NCBI RefSeq assembly: GCF_050624435.1
Contig: NC_134537.1
Location: forward strand, 16,798,584 to 16,862,583
DNA from: Tenrec ecaudatus
Taxonomy: Eukaryota; Chordata; Mammalia; Afrosoricida; Tenrecidae
Reading direction: 5' to 3'
Length of the DNA: 64,000 nucleotides
The translations under genes were made by a program, and so were the position numbers. The first letter of the stretch is position 1; each line of letters starts with the position of its first letter. Positions 20,896 to 32,527 of this stretch are shown in pieces. A model generated the notes under the pieces. That model worked only from the letters and a program-made list of their open reading frames with translations, was not told the origin of the DNA and searched no databases.

Positions 20896-21354
20896 AACAA
20901 AAAAACAGTGTTTCTGTTCCGAAGGCATACAGAAATACATACATTTTTAATTTACCTTAATTGTGCTTAGATAACGATAACATTTCAACTTTGAAAGATT
21001 TATTTCCCAAATACCTTACTCAGATTGTTTCTTGCCTGTGCTCATATTTTTAAAATAATGTTCGTCTTCATGAAATGAACAGTAATCTGCACTGTTCTCT
21101 GTAGTAGGCCTGGATCACATGGCACATAGCGTGTAGTTACTTAAACATGTCTTAAATGATTGAGCGAACCAGACATAATGACTTCCATTAGAAAACAAGC
21201 TTTATTTTGCATTCTGAGGCGGTTCCTCTTAACTTTCTTAACTAGGCTGCTGTAAAAAAAGGATAGTATAATATGCATTTTCTAAGATGAAAAAGCCTAT
21301 GTGCTGTTTATTGCCGTTTCCTCATACCACCAAGAAACTAAAACATCCTACACA
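20896..21354. other. Unassigned sequence
   Basis: Nothing recognised. Confidence 0.45.
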
Positions 21355-21516
21355 TTATTGTTGTAGCTGTTGTTGTTATTAGGTGCTATCGAGTCAATTT
21401 CCACCCGCAGTGACCCTAGAATGCACAACAGAACAACACACTGCAAGGTGCTCCGCCATCCTCTCAATTGTCACTACGGCTGAGCCCATTGATGCAGCCC
21501 GGTGTCAATATAACTT
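21355..21516 (-). mobile_element. RTE 3' terminal fragment, antisense
   Basis: Tail complement 'gttgttgttattaggtgctatcgagtcaatttcc', then 'gtgaccctagaatgcacaacagaacaacacactgc', 'ctccgccatcctctcaattgtcactacggctgagcccattgatgcagcc'. The order matches the RTE 3' UTR in reverse. Severely 5'-truncated. Confidence 0.75.
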
Positions 21517-22144
21517 GTGATTCCTCCCCTGGATATGCATACTGAAGACAGTTTCTAACGGAGATGGGCTTCTCTGCATGCAATACTGATTTCCAGGCAT
21601 GTGAAGATGAAACTCAGTACTGTATCCACTACCTCATCATCTTTCCTAACCACCAGCAGAATCTGAATTAGTCATTCTGATTGTATGTTTTGGAGACAGA
21701 TAATTCTGTATGCCATAATATCACCTCTTTGAATAAAGGGAAAATATTCATGAACTATAGAGCCAAATGTAAGTTAATTTGCATTTAATTTTAAATGTAT
21801 TTTAAAATTAACTTGCAAGTTAAAGAAAAAGCTTTTTGTCAAGGTTATAATTATTTTTCTAAGCATATTGTTAAAATCTAGTCATGAAAAGGATCCTGTC
21901 TTTTTTCTGATCATCTGTTGCTGATCACTCAATACCCAAACAGCATAGACAGTACCTATAGATTAACTAATGAACATGTTGGTTTTGGAAAGAAATGCAC
22001 TATTTCCTTCCAGAGCTATTAGTCGATCAAAATGACCAAACAAATAAAGCAATATTGTGAAGAACACCTCATTCCATCTTTCTAGAAAAGTCACTATCTT
22101 TTTGATCATCAAAAATATGCAAGGAACTACTTAATTTTACCTGT

Positions 22145-22310
22145 CCAAAAACCCTGTGATGTAGGTATTACATTTGTAACAATTACTATCTCCTAGTATT
22201 ATTTCAATGAAGTTTTGAAGGAACATTTCAGCTTATAGATGCTGGATAACTTGGCCAAGGTCAGTAAACTAGATGTGGGACACCACTATTAGGTTTTCAG
22301 TACTCCAACT
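22145..22310 (-). repeat. MIR relic
   Basis: 'tgtgatgtaggtattac', 'ttatagatgctggataacttggccaaggtcagtaaactagatgtggga' follow the antisense MIR phrases 'tgaggtaggtactatt', 'cagatgaggaaac', 'taacttgcccaaggtcacacagctagtaagtgg'. Confidence 0.6.
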
Positions 22311-22321
22311 ATATTAAGATT

Positions 22322-23150
22322 AGGAGACTTGCTGAAAGTAAAGAGGACTTGAAGCAGTTATTTGTGAAAATCAAGAATGGATTATATGTCAACATGAAGA
22401 AAACAAAACGCCTTACAACCTGACCAACAGGCAGCATCATGATAAGTGTTGAAAATATTAAAATTGTCACTGACTTTCAGACCACATTTTCAAAGATGTT
22501 TAGATGGCAGGTACCTTTGGACGATTGAGACAGTGGCTTGCTCTAATCAAATTCACAATCAACTCATAAAACAGCCATCAAGAAATCAAATGACATCCAT
22601 TCGTGGTCATCAAAAAAAATCAAATTACATATTGCATTGGGTAGATCCATTGGCAAAGAAAAAAATTTTCTTAAAGCATTAAAAAACAAAAATTTTACCT
22701 TGAGAACTCAGGTGTGCTGACAAAACCCATGGTGTTTTCCATCATGTCAGGAACATACGAAACGTGGTCAATGAGGAAGGATGCCTTTGTGTTACATGTT
22801 AGTGACAAATATTGAATAGAGACCAGGGATGAGCTAAAGATGAGCAAATCTCTTGTGGAAGAAGTGTGCCCAGAATGCGCCTTAGAAAGAAGGTGGCGAG
22901 ATTTCATTTCTTTTACTTTAAAAATGTTATCAGAAGAGACTGATTGCTGCAGGAGGACAGCATGCTGGTAAGACTGGGGATCCGCCTAAAAAGGAGGACA
23001 ACTTTTCACAGGATGGACTGACACAGTGGCTGTAACAGGGGCCTCAAACCTAGCGACAATTGTGGGGTGGCACAGGACTGGGAGACGTTTGATTCTGATG
23101 TTTGTAATATCACTACATTGGAACCAGCTAGATGGGGCCCAACAACATTA
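22322..23150 (+). mobile_element. RTE/BovB LINE 3' part, sense
   Basis: Starts in the 'cttgctgaaagtaaagaggacttgaagca' region just after the RT active site and runs through the C-terminal domain ('attgcattgggtagatccattggcaaag', 'aaaattttaccttgagaactcaggtgtgctgac') and the 3' UTR ('ggatggactgacacagtggctgtaacagggg', 'gacaattgtggggtggcacaggactggg') to the 'ggcccaacaacatta' tail. An A-rich repeated piece near 22560-22625 suggests a small internal duplication or indel (two similar 'catcaa.aaatcaaat.acat' segments). Inactive. Confidence 0.75.
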
Positions 23151-23434
23151 TTCTCTGATCCTTAACCTGCATACACAGTACCAATCTCTGCATGGAAGTC
23201 CATGTACAGCTTTTAACTTGCCCCAAGCTTAACAACAAATAACCTACTGCTGACCAGACACCTCAAGCATACACACTTAATTAAGCAAAATCTGTATGTA
23301 ATATGTCTTGTACTGCACTGATATAGAAGCTGCATTCCAATACAAAATAAAAATATGTATTTCATAAAAAGAGCAAGGTTTTTGCATCTGCTTCCATAGC
23401 TGCAGCAATTGCTTTGTGGACTTTCTCCTCTCCT

Positions 23435-23437
<3 letters not shown>

Positions 23438-23511
<74 letters not shown>
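23438..23511. repeat. (TC)n microsatellite
   Basis: Near-perfect TC/CT dinucleotide run of about 70 bp. It creates spurious low-complexity open frames on both strands. Long and uninterrupted, so probably length-polymorphic. Confidence 0.97.
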
Positions 23512-23516
<5 letters not shown>

Positions 23517-23779
23517 TTCCCTAGATTAGTGTATCTCAAAAATTGCCAGGCACTCACAACTTCAGAGATTCATTTACAATACATAACAAGCAATTCATTT
23601 TTTTTCTTGATGTGTTATGACTTCTGCTTCTTGGGATCATTTCCAGCATCACCATAATCAATTTTAGAATATTTTCTTCTGTGTTGTACTCCCTGGTCTT
23701 AGCTCCCCCTTCTCCACCACCACCACTACCACCACCTCTTCTGCCATAATTAAAAAAAAACCTATTCATTCTATATATT

Positions 23780-24195
23780 TACCTATGTTGGATTTCATAG
23801 AGAAAAAAATACAAAAAATGAAAGGAATAATAGAAAGAACAAATTTAAATGGTTCAAAAGGAAGATCAAATGATAAAGTCTTCCATTTTAAACAAACTAC
23901 ATCTTCAGTTTTTTCACTCTGCGATGCATTCTGTGCAATAACAAGGCTGTTCCCATGCCTGGTGAAGAGTCAGAGGAGCTTCCCCAGAGGCTTATTTCAA
24001 AGGGAACCCTGCAGATGGACTGTGAGATTTCACTGTCATCCATAGCCTTCTGCAAACTGGAGGCTCAGAATTTAAACTCTAGTACTGCTCCCTCCTCTAC
24101 TCTTGGATTGTATTACTTATAATCTGTGGATCACACAGACTGGCATACTTCTTCCATGTAGATATAACTGCATGTTGCAGCTTTAACTATAAATT
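23780..24195 (+). repeat. Unnamed interspersed repeat, copy 1
   Basis: This interval aligns by eye with 41880-42260 in the same orientation. Shared landmarks, in order: 'aggaagatcaaatgataaagtcttcc' (versus 'gggagatcaaataataaggtatcacc'), 'caaactac', 'caaggct', 'cagaggagcttcccc' (versus 'cagaggggcttcac'), 'atagccttctgcaaactggaggctcagaatttaaactct' (versus 'acagccttctgaatattaggggctcataatttaagctct'), 'gtattacttataatctg' and 'actggcatacttcttccatgt'. The family could be an L1 or other LINE UTR; I cannot name it. Confidence 0.6.
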
Positions 24196-24689
24196 TAATT
24201 TCTTTACCAGATACACGACTACTCCAATTATCTATTTTTTTCCTTTGAATGAATTTTGGCAGTTTGTATCTTTCAATGAATTCCCGATTTTTTTTATGTC
24301 AATTTTAATAAGCATAGATTATGCTTGACTGATAAGCATAGCTCTGCCTATTTTTTATACCTATGGATAGAATTCCTGAAAGTGTTCAAAGAACTAAAAT
24401 TATTTTCAGAACAATTGCTGTAAGTTCAACAGAAACAAAAGGGGGTTTTTCGAAGATAAAGATAGTATTTTCAGAGAAAAGTCACTTAACGGTTTCTAAT
24501 ACATCGAACACAATGACTGTTGTCTAATTGGTCTACTTCTAAATGAATGGGCTCTTACTCCTACAGTGAAAAGATAGTTAAGCATAAATCTTTTTATATC
24601 TTGATGTATAACTGATGATATTCAGATAAAAGCAAAGGCTATTGCAAATGAAGATGCCAATCAAGAAGCAATGTGGAAGTATCTTTTTT

Positions 24690-25250
24690 TATTAATCATT
24701 TTATTGGGAGCTCTTACAGATATTATAACAATCCATAATTCAATTAAATCAAGCATAATTGTACAATTGCTGACACCATCTGTTTGAAATCATTTTCTTC
24801 CTTTTTGAACTCTTTGCTATCAGCTCTCCTTCATCCCCTCCCCCTCCCCACCAGTATCCCTTATTATATTATATATCATTATTGTTATTACTCTTATTTT
24901 ATTTTTGCTGTATCTTACAGCATCCAATGTATCTGTTCACCTACAATTCTGCTATTTGTTCCCCTTGAGTGGAGTTATAAAGTTATCATTGCTATCAGCT
25001 CCCAACCCCCCTCCCCCTTCCTTCTGTTCCTGTACCTGACATGAAGGACAAAGGGGAGACCCAAACCCACCTGTAAGATAATCAGACAGTCCCTCACAGA
25101 AGGGCCACACGGAAGGAATGACATATCCAGGGTGCAGGATAGCACTGATGAAACACCTAACTATCCTCTAGTTCTTTGATATCTTCCCCCCTTACTATAA
25201 TGGTCTTTGTTTTACCTCATTAATCTTGTTAGACCTGTGTATGTCCATTT
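24690..25250 (-). mobile_element. L1 3' end with an inverted 5' segment
   Basis: 24690-25045 is an L1 tail on the minus strand (complement of AATAAAATGATT at about 24697, then 'gggagctcttacagat', 'aatccataattcaattaaatcaagcataattgtacaatt'). 25046-25250 is L1 3' UTR text in the opposite orientation ('ggggagacccaaacccacctgt', 'tagcactgatgaaacacctaactatcctctagttc'), which in the copies at 20071 and 51590 lies further upstream in the UTR. A 5' segment inverted relative to the 3' segment is the signature of twin priming during L1 integration. Confidence 0.7.
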
Positions 25251-26229
25251 GCATAATTAAGATCGTTCTATGCATGAAAGCCAAGATAGATGAATTCTTC
25301 AGAAACAATAATGTTAATATTATGGAATATCTTAAATAGCAGTCTTTAATTAATATTTCAACTATCTTTAATCTATCTTTTTTATACTTACAATGGTCAC
25401 TGGTAGTTAAATGATTTGAATCACACCCCTGGTCGCTATGGGTCAGAACTGACTCAATACTAACAAGATCAACAATAATTTAACAGTTTGGAGCAGGACA
25501 TTTCCTCTTGCTAGTTTATAAGAAGTAAACAATTATGACATAAGCGGGCATAGGAGAGAAGTATATGGCAAGTAACTGCAGAATATCTAAAGACAGAGTA
25601 GACGTTGGCCAACAATAACAAAAACATGATACTTCAGTCCTACAACTTCAAGGAACAGTAATCCAATTATCAATCATGTGAGTTTGGGGAAAAAAAGATC
25701 CAATCTCTAGAACATGGGTAAGCTCACATCATCCTGATCAAGAATTGTGAGCCCCTGATCAGATGACCCTTCTAAGCCAGGGTGGCTTTCCAGTCTCAGA
25801 TCATTCTGAGATTCTCTTAAATCAAGAATATTTTCCATTCTTTTAAGCTTAAATCTAAGATAATTCATCACACACTTATTGAATTGAAATTATTTCATTA
25901 CAAAACTTTTACAAAATTTCTTTTTAATTTAGTTAACATTTCTGACATTCATAGTGACATTTCTTCTCTCATTTATAACAATAAATTTCATCTGTTTTCT
26001 CATTTTAAAAGTTACACTGAGTCTGGCTATTATTTTGTAAGTTTTTATGCACTAAAGCCTAATTATTTTGTTTATCATGTTTCTGTTTTCAAATTTAAAA
26101 AAAATCTTTATGATTTTATATTTTACTTGATTGTGTTAATTTATTCTACTTTCTCTGAATATTATGAAGGTGGTTTAGTTGATTAGGTTTGCATCCTTTT
26201 TTCTCAAAACTATATGTTTAATTATTTTT
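25251..26229. other. AT-rich sequence; one short SINE/RTE tail
   Basis: 25430-25480 ('ggtcgctatgggtcagaactgactcaatac') is a short plus-strand tail shared by AfroSINE and RTE. The rest is AT-rich and unassigned. A 100-codon plus frame at 25884-26186 is rich in F, Y, N and K, as expected from AT-rich DNA, with no recognisable domain. Confidence 0.5.
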
Positions 26230-27060
26230 CCAAAACAATCTTATCACCTTCAAATTACTCTCCATTCCACTTAATACATTTGTGAAATCTATGATTCCAT
26301 TCATGGAAACATTTATCTGACTCATCTGTTCGGATGGCTGACAGCACCTCCCTTGTTTGTTTGTTTTTTTTCCCACCTCTCTACGTCATTAAATCACTGT
26401 CCATTCATGTCCCACTGTATTTGGAGAAACAAAAATAATTTGCACAGAGCTAGGTCAAGTGAGTAAGGTTCATGGCACAAGAGAAGCATGCAGTTTTTGG
26501 GCAAAACTGATGCCCAAAACGAGATGGCTGCATAAGCAGGTGCAGTGTTGTAGTGGCAAAACCCGTCCCCTGTCTGCCACACATCAGGCCAGTCTTGTCA
26601 CACACAGTTGCACAATCTTTTCAGAACGTCTAAATAGAAAGCTTGATTAACAGTCTGACCTGGTGGACTGACTCCAAATGCACTAATAGACATTTTTGTC
26701 CTTTAATGAAGTTGGACAGACAGACATCCAGAGGGAGGTGTGTCATCAACAGCTATTTCACTTTTTTTTTTAATGAGAAAACCACTGAGACACTTGAGTT
26801 TTTTTCAGTAGTGCTCTTTGTAAGCTGTATTCAACATCACGACAGTTTCTGTGGCATTTTTCTCAAACAGGAAACAACTCTTCACAGGTGCATGATGTTC
26901 TCTTACATCAGCCATCACAAAAAAACAGATTTGAGTGAAACTGCTTTTAAGAAAAATTCACTGGGACCAGAGAGAACCTTCCCAGGTGATGCCATTCGGT
27001 GCACTAATTCAGAGCGAGTTTCTTGATGCTTGCCTAGCTACTATGAAAGATCTTCCAAAC
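26230..27060 (-). pseudogene. Decayed mariner-like transposase, internally deleted
   Basis: Minus-strand reading 26708-26394 gives a mariner transposase C-terminal half: GQTVNQAFYLDVLKRL, then an in-frame stop (26598-26600), DVWQTGDGF, CHYNTAPAYAA (family HHDNAPAHTA) and PYSLDLALCKLFLF (family PYSPDLAPCDFFLF). The second catalytic Asp of the D,D34D triad is Asn here; the Asp of the SPDL-type motif is kept. Further upstream on the minus strand (about 26945-26745) lie N-terminal-like pieces such as ATETVVMLNTAY. The middle of the protein is missing between about 26745 and 26708. Element termini were not resolved. Confidence 0.75.
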
Positions 27061-27127
27061 AGAGCTTTATTCTGGGTTTTTGGGGGCTACTCCTTTGTGG
27101 AAAATGTGTAAGTTATTCAATTAATAC

Positions 27128-27300
27128 CTGATGGAACTCACTACCCTCAAGTTAATGCTGACTCATAGTGACCCCGCAGGACAGGGTACAACGGGCCTTT
27201 TGAGTTTCTGAGCATGCTACTCTTTATGAGAGTGGAAAGCCCTGTCTTTATCCTGAAGAGTGGCTGGTGGTTTCAAACTGCTGACTTTGCAGATTGCATT
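27128..27300 (-). mobile_element. AfroSINE, antisense
   Basis: 'aagttaatgctgactcatagtgaccccgcaggacagggtacaacgggcc' (tail complement), 'gagagtggaaagccctgtctttatcc', 'gtggctggtggtttcaaactgctgactttgcag' (B-box region complement). Head end eroded. Confidence 0.8.
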
Positions 27301-28849
27301 TCGATTTTTTTAATATGTGATGAAAATTTGGGTGGAAGGAATCAACCGGTATACACAGAAGGTGAAAAGAAAGTTATGAGAGAAAACCTTGACGTGAAAA
27401 AGCACAGCAATGAAATTTAATATTTTGGTTGACAATGTAACTAGTGCCTAAAAACAACGGGAAGATATAATTAGTAAACTGAATACAGAGAGGGTAAATT
27501 ACATACTATTTTTTTGTAGAGAGCCTAAAATGAAAACTAAATCAGAGCTTCACAAACATGGAGGATATAGGAGTTTAAGGAAAGTATAATAAAGACATCT
27601 TGGGAGAAGAAATATTATGGAATAATGTCCAAGAATTCCTAAGAATTGGCAAATACCACCAACTCTCAGAGTTAACAAGACAAATGGAAAGATAAATTCT
27701 GGAACATATAATAAGAAGAAACTCACACATAATCACTTATGAGGGAGGCTGTATAATGCAGAAGATATAAAAGAGAAAAAAACTATAGGCTACTAAAAAC
27801 ATAATTTATATACAAGAACAATATTTACCTTAACATCTTACAGCACACAGGGCCAAAAAGATAACATCGTGTATAGGATTAGTAGGTAGATGGGAGGACC
27901 TTACATCTTAGAATTTTTAAACTAAACAGTTCTCCAACATGAGCAATTACTAAACCAGTATGGAATATACAAAGCAACTGCTTCTAGCCATTACAGAATG
28001 GATTAGACCTATATAATAAACACTTGTGATAAATATAAAAATTGCATTTAAAAATATATCATTGTTATATCTCATTATTTACCCTGCAGAAACGTGCGTA
28101 TATGTTTACTAGAGCTACAGCAAAGTTGCTTAGAACTTGTTGCCACTACAAATTTGGAGGAAAAATAGTTGGACTAATGGTTGTCTCTGTAAATAAAGAA
28201 TGGAGTACATGGACTATCAAGGGATTTGGCCATCTTCTCTTTGTATCATATGATGGGTACATAGAATATTTTATTTTATGAATTACCCAATGCACATATT
28301 CATTTTATATGCAAATATATGCATGCATGTTTATGTGGACTACATACATATATACACTATTTGAAAATGTTTCAAATGGTTTTTAAAATGGAATGATATA
28401 AGGGTATAGTACAATTTGAATGCTTAGATCAGAGAGCTCTCATCTGTTCTAAAATCATAAATAGTCTTTATGTAGCATTTGCTTAGGCAAATGCATCTGA
28501 ATGCTAATATAAATCATTTGATGAAACATTTATCTCACTTCAAGAGACTAAATTGAAAATCTGGTCCAGTTATTGATAGAAACACATGGACTATAAATGG
28601 AAGCACCAGGCTGCCATAAATCAGATCCATTCCTGTCCTTGTGTTTAAGGGTTACAATTGAGCTACCAACGTTTTGTGTAAGCAGCTATGGTTCACATTA
28701 GTAAACTTATCAGTTGACAATTAAAAATATTTCTACATACAATGATTTTGGGGATGAAAGGTTTGAGCCTTACAGGGAAATGTAAAAATGACACAAGTTC
28801 AAGTTGCCCTCAATGAAAGAAGGAAGTGAAAGAATCTTGCCAACTGAGG
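27301..28849. other. Unassigned AT-rich sequence
   Basis: No repeat or exon recognised over about 1.5 kb. Open frames are short and AT-biased. Confidence 0.5.
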
Positions 28850-28969
28850 GGTTAGGGCAAGTTTGGACTCCAAGTGACAGAACCAAGAAGGAAGGCTTCA
28901 CCTAGAAGGGAGGTTTCATAAGCATGAGTAAGATGGAACAAGATGATCACTAAAAAGAATGGAGAAAAG

Positions 28970-29250
28970 AAACTTGGGAACTGATTACATAGTGTCCATA
29001 TTTGAAAAGCATTAAAAAGTGAAGGGAGACTTCGAAAGGAGTAAGACATGGAAAAAATGATAAATTATCAAGGGTTTTTGAGGGAGCAAGGATAGGGAAG
29101 GAGGGGGGAAATGAGAAGCTGATAACAAGGGCTCAAGTAGGAAGGAAATGTTTTGAGAATGATGATGGCAACAAATGCACAAATTGTGTGCTTGACACAA
29201 TGGAGATATGTATGGATTGTGATAAGAGTTGAAATGATTTAAAAATATAT
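28970..29250 (+). mobile_element. L1 3' UTR fragment
   Basis: 'aagtgaagggagacttcgaaagga' and 'aaattatcaagggtttttgaggga' lead into a purine tract (29080-29110), 'gagaagctgataacaagggctcaagtag', 'gttttgagaatgatgatggcaac', 'gtgcttgacacaatgga' and 'gataagagtt'. The AATAAA-bearing end is eroded. The left limit is uncertain and could reach 28850. Confidence 0.7.
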
Positions 29251-29262
29251 AGTATCACATTC

Positions 29263-29520
29263 TGTGATAGCTAATATTTTATGCTAGTTTGGCTGATCTA
29301 GGATTCTCAGCGTTTTTCATTTAAGACCTAGTAAGCCCCCAGGATGAAATGTTGTTAAGAAGGTGGCCTGCTACAAACATAAGTTGATGTTGTGAGAAAA
29401 CTTACATGTTTTTTTTTTTTTTTTTGCTGGGTCTGGATCCTGCAATCCAGCATGTCATTCAGTCGCCAATTCTTTGGATTTGAGCCTGTGGCCTGTTGTG
29501 TTGCCTAATGATTCTGGAAA
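29263..29520 (+). mobile_element. MaLR-like LTR fragment
   Basis: Opens TGTGATAGCTAATATTTTATG, the MLT1-type start, with 'tagtttggctgatctaggattctcag' and 'taagacctagtaa' following. Later 'gggtctggatcctgcaatcc' and 'gagcctgtggcctgttgtgttgcc' match the LTR at 38779. A T-run (about 29409-29426) interrupts it. The 3' end is missing. Confidence 0.6.
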
Positions 29521-29559
29521 CAAAAACAACATGCACTCTCTGGATAAAATGCTGGGTCT

Positions 29560-29725
29560 CAACTTAGCTTGGAGAACGTGATTGACAGGTTCAGAGAAAA
29601 ACAAATTACAGAGCATTCTTTACACTGCAATTCTGGTGAGTGCAGAGAATCTCAGGGAAGGGAGAAGTATTAGGGGCGGCCTGGGATCTTTCTGAGACCA
29701 ACATGAAGAAGATATTAACATAAAA
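29560..29725 (+). repeat. Direct repeat, copy A
   Basis: About 165 bp homologous to 31930-32096. The most similar part is 29620-29716: 'ttacactgcaa', 'tggtgagtgcagagaatctcagggaaggg', 'aagtattag', 'ggcctgggatc', 'aacatgaaga'. The two copies are in the same orientation about 2.4 kb apart. Confidence 0.75.
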
Positions 29726-30430
29726 CCAAAATTGATAGTAAATAATCTGGGAGGCAAAAGAAGGAAAGGTTCTGACACTAATAGAGAAGGAAATGAGGGA
29801 CGGCAGCTGGCAGAAATTTTGGAGATCTGACTTTAATTCCAGAAATATAGATGCACTTTTATAGGCACATATGTGATAGCATGTCACAAGTAGGCTTCCC
29901 TGGAAGCAGACTTAAAGATGGAGGTTACCAGACCTAATGAACATGAAAAATTATCCTTTAGTGTCAGGATTGACTATAGGAGAGAAACAAACTTCAATGC
30001 AAACTGCGCTACAGTCTACATTGAATTCAGGGACTTTATAACTCTGAACATTCTCTGTGAATATATTTTAAAAAATCATATATACCGTCCAATTTTCACT
30101 GCTTGGGAATAGGAAATGGAAGATTCTAGCTTTCATTACCAAGATAAGAATACATGAGTCCTGTCCAATTATACACAAGTGAAATCCACTACAAAAAATA
30201 TAAACAGGAACATCTAGGACAATTGGCACAGTGTAGAATAAGTGTGAATTCCATTTTGGTGAGGAGTGACTGGGATCTTTTTCCTCTTATTGATCATCAC
30301 CCCTTTTATCCAGTTGCTTGTCTTGTTTTACATTGACTATTGAATATTCAAGCTGACTGTTACATTGACTATTGGCTGTGCTGCTTTTATTCTTCCTCTC
30401 ATTTACACATAAGATGCAATAAGTAATCCT
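29726..30430. other. Unassigned sequence
   Basis: No repeat family or exon recognised. Confidence 0.45.
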
Positions 30431-30790
30431 ATCTTTCTAGCAGAGGATTACATTTTTATCAATTGGTAATTAATACATTTTAGGTAGCTTTTGTACTGAC
30501 TGGTAATTAATACATATCTCATATCATTCCATAGTTCAATCACAATATCATATCATTCCACAGTTCAATGATACAAGCAGATTGTACCATTGCAACTACA
30601 ATCAATTTCCAAACATTCGTTTTCTTCTTGGACCCTTGACTACCACCTACACTGGGCCCCCCAACCCCCTGAAGCCCTTATTCTACTTGCAGACCCCACA
30701 GGTTCATCAATCTGGGGTTTCATAAACTGAAAAACAGAAAAACATATAGCACGACTTCAAGAGGGTGACTTTCAAACAATTTTTAACAAC
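30431..30790 (-). mobile_element. Possible older L1 3' UTR, antisense, with local duplications
   Basis: 'ccatagttcaatcac', 'cagattgtaccattgcaactacaatcaatttccaaacattcg' and 'tcttcttggacccttga' resemble the antisense L1 tail seen at 24720-24800 ('ccataattcaatt...aattgtacaattgctgacacc'). Two short local duplications are visible: a 21-mer CATATCATTCCATAGTTCAA-type at 30520 and 30549, and TGGTAATTAATAC at 30463 and 30501. Confidence 0.45.
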
Positions 30791-31270
30791 TTCAGTGTTT
30801 TTTAGGTGTGTTGTCCATCATTCTATTTTATTACCAACCTTCAAACTTTAAAAATTTTTCTCTCTTATTTAGTGAATTTTTTAAGACTTAAATTTTATGT
30901 CATCTTTAATTTAATCTCTTTTACCGGTAACACTACCCTTCAATATTTGTTTGACTCAAACTCAGATTTAATATGTTTGGAAAGGATTCTGATTTCAGAT
31001 ATCCTAGAATTTCAAAGCTTATTGACTATTTTTTTGAGAAAACACTTTTAACAAAAAAAGTTCATTGTAGACATACTTGAAATAAAAATAAATGGAAAAA
31101 ATTATACAAATTTGAACCATCAACTGTCCAGCATAGACAGTAATATTTTGGCACATAGTTTTCCAAATTAAAAAAAATTGACACCAACTTTTTTTGTATA
31201 GTGTGGATGTAAATTACTCTATATGCATATTAGATATACGTGTGCATACTCTATTTGCCATATTCCTGAC
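30791..31270. other. Unassigned AT-rich sequence
   Basis: No repeat recognised. The 81-codon plus frame at 30806-31051 is AT-biased without a domain. Confidence 0.45.
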
Positions 31271-31274
31271 TACC

Positions 31275-31462
31275 TAAGCAAGGCTGGTGGTACAATGAGT
31301 TAGACCTTGGCCTACTAACAGCAGGCCAGCTGATAGTTCAGTCCCACAAATCACTCTTCAGAAGACTGGTATCTGCTACCACAAAAAGTGAGCCACGAAA
31401 ACCCTATAAAGGTCTTGCTACTAGTCATACTAGACTCAGCATCAATTGGTTTGTATGTTTGT
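31275..31462 (+). mobile_element. AfroSINE
   Basis: Head 'aaggctggtggtacaatgagttagaccttggcctactaaca', B-box region 'agctgatagttcagtcccacaaat', body 'agccacgaaaaccctataaagg', tail 'ctagtcatactagactcagcatcaattgg'. Full-length but diverged. Confidence 0.75.
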
Positions 31463-31929
31463 TTGAGTTTTGCTTCAACATATCCTTAGACGTATTTTCT
31501 ATATTTTAGAATGATCTCACTTTATGAGTCAGATCTTCCAAAGTAAGATGTCAGAAAACGGGATCTTCCAGGCTCACTGTAGTCATGACACAAACATGTG
31601 CTGTAGGTCTGCTAACATGTACAACTGCCTGCCTTCTGGCCTGGTGATTTGATATTGTTCCTAGGAACAAGAGCTCTGAATGTTTCCTCAGGAGGCAAGA
31701 AGCTGTAGATTATTCAAACCAGATAATATTCCTTAAAGTATGCTTGAGTTTGGGATATCATAGTGAATCCTCATTTGAAATTATGAATTTGATCTACATG
31801 ATCACGTTCATTATTAGTAGGGTAAGGTATTGTATAGAAAAATGATATAACCGATACCTATACAATTGTGACATTTTGAGTTTTTTGCTCATCCATTAGT
31901 GTTCTGAGGCATATTTTTTTTGTAATTAT
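31463..31929. other. Unassigned sequence
   Basis: Nothing recognised. Confidence 0.4.
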
Positions 31930-32096
31930 GTCTAGACTTAGTTTAAAGAATGTGATTAATATATCAGAGAAAAATTATAGTGCAATGTAAGGGGAGTTTA
32001 CACTGCAACGTTGGTGAGTGCATAGAATCTCAGGGAAGGGATAAGTATTAGAGATGGCCTGGGATCATCCTGAGGCCAACATGAAGAATACATGGA
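31930..32096 (+). repeat. Direct repeat, copy B
   Basis: Partner of 29560-29725, read in the same direction. Shared text includes 'gtgagtgcatagaatctcagggaaggg' and 'ggcctgggatcatcctgaggccaacatgaaga'. Family unknown. Confidence 0.75.
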
Positions 32097-32525
32097 AATA
32101 AACAAACAAACAGAAAAACAAGATCATTAACTAATTCAGAGGGTGATTGGAAACATATTCATTGCTAACCGGCTCCAAGAAATAGTCACAAGGATATTAA
32201 GATAACTCATACAAGATTTAATATAGAAGATGAAAATGTTGATTCTCATTGCCCTACATAAGCAAGTAACATTTTTCACATTCATTTGAGCCTGGAAATC
32301 AAATCAGTTCTCAAGACACACTCAAGTATATTAAAGTAGAATATCGTTAAGCTTTTGAGAATCCTCTGCTTTCATGAGAACAACTTTTAAAACAGAAAGA
32401 GATAACATATTTTTAAACAAATTGCCTTTCGGTAGATACCATGGGACAGAGAAATGTTAGAAAAGTTTTTTACAAAGCCAAGTTCTAATAAACAGAAGGT
32501 TTGTTAGTGACTAGTCTCTTACTTT
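32097..32525. other. Unassigned sequence
   Basis: Nothing recognised; a small (AAAC)n patch at about 32100-32118. Confidence 0.4.
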
Positions 32526-32527
32526 TA

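Noticed and set aside
19962..20900. Minus-strand open frame of 312 codons, the longest in the window
   Set aside because: It is the antisense of the L1 3' UTR insertion at 20071-20881, including its microsatellite and purine tract. The residues (runs of P, S, L and TYIH/YIYT) reflect the simple repeats, and the frame crosses the insertion boundaries.
23213..23657. Open frames with long (RE)n on minus and (SL)n on plus
   Set aside because: Both are translations of the (TC)n microsatellite at 23438-23511.
31275..31462. tRNA genes at SINE heads (this copy and the others)
   Set aside because: The heads only loosely follow tRNA A/B boxes, lack a foldable acceptor stem and are joined to the SINE body.
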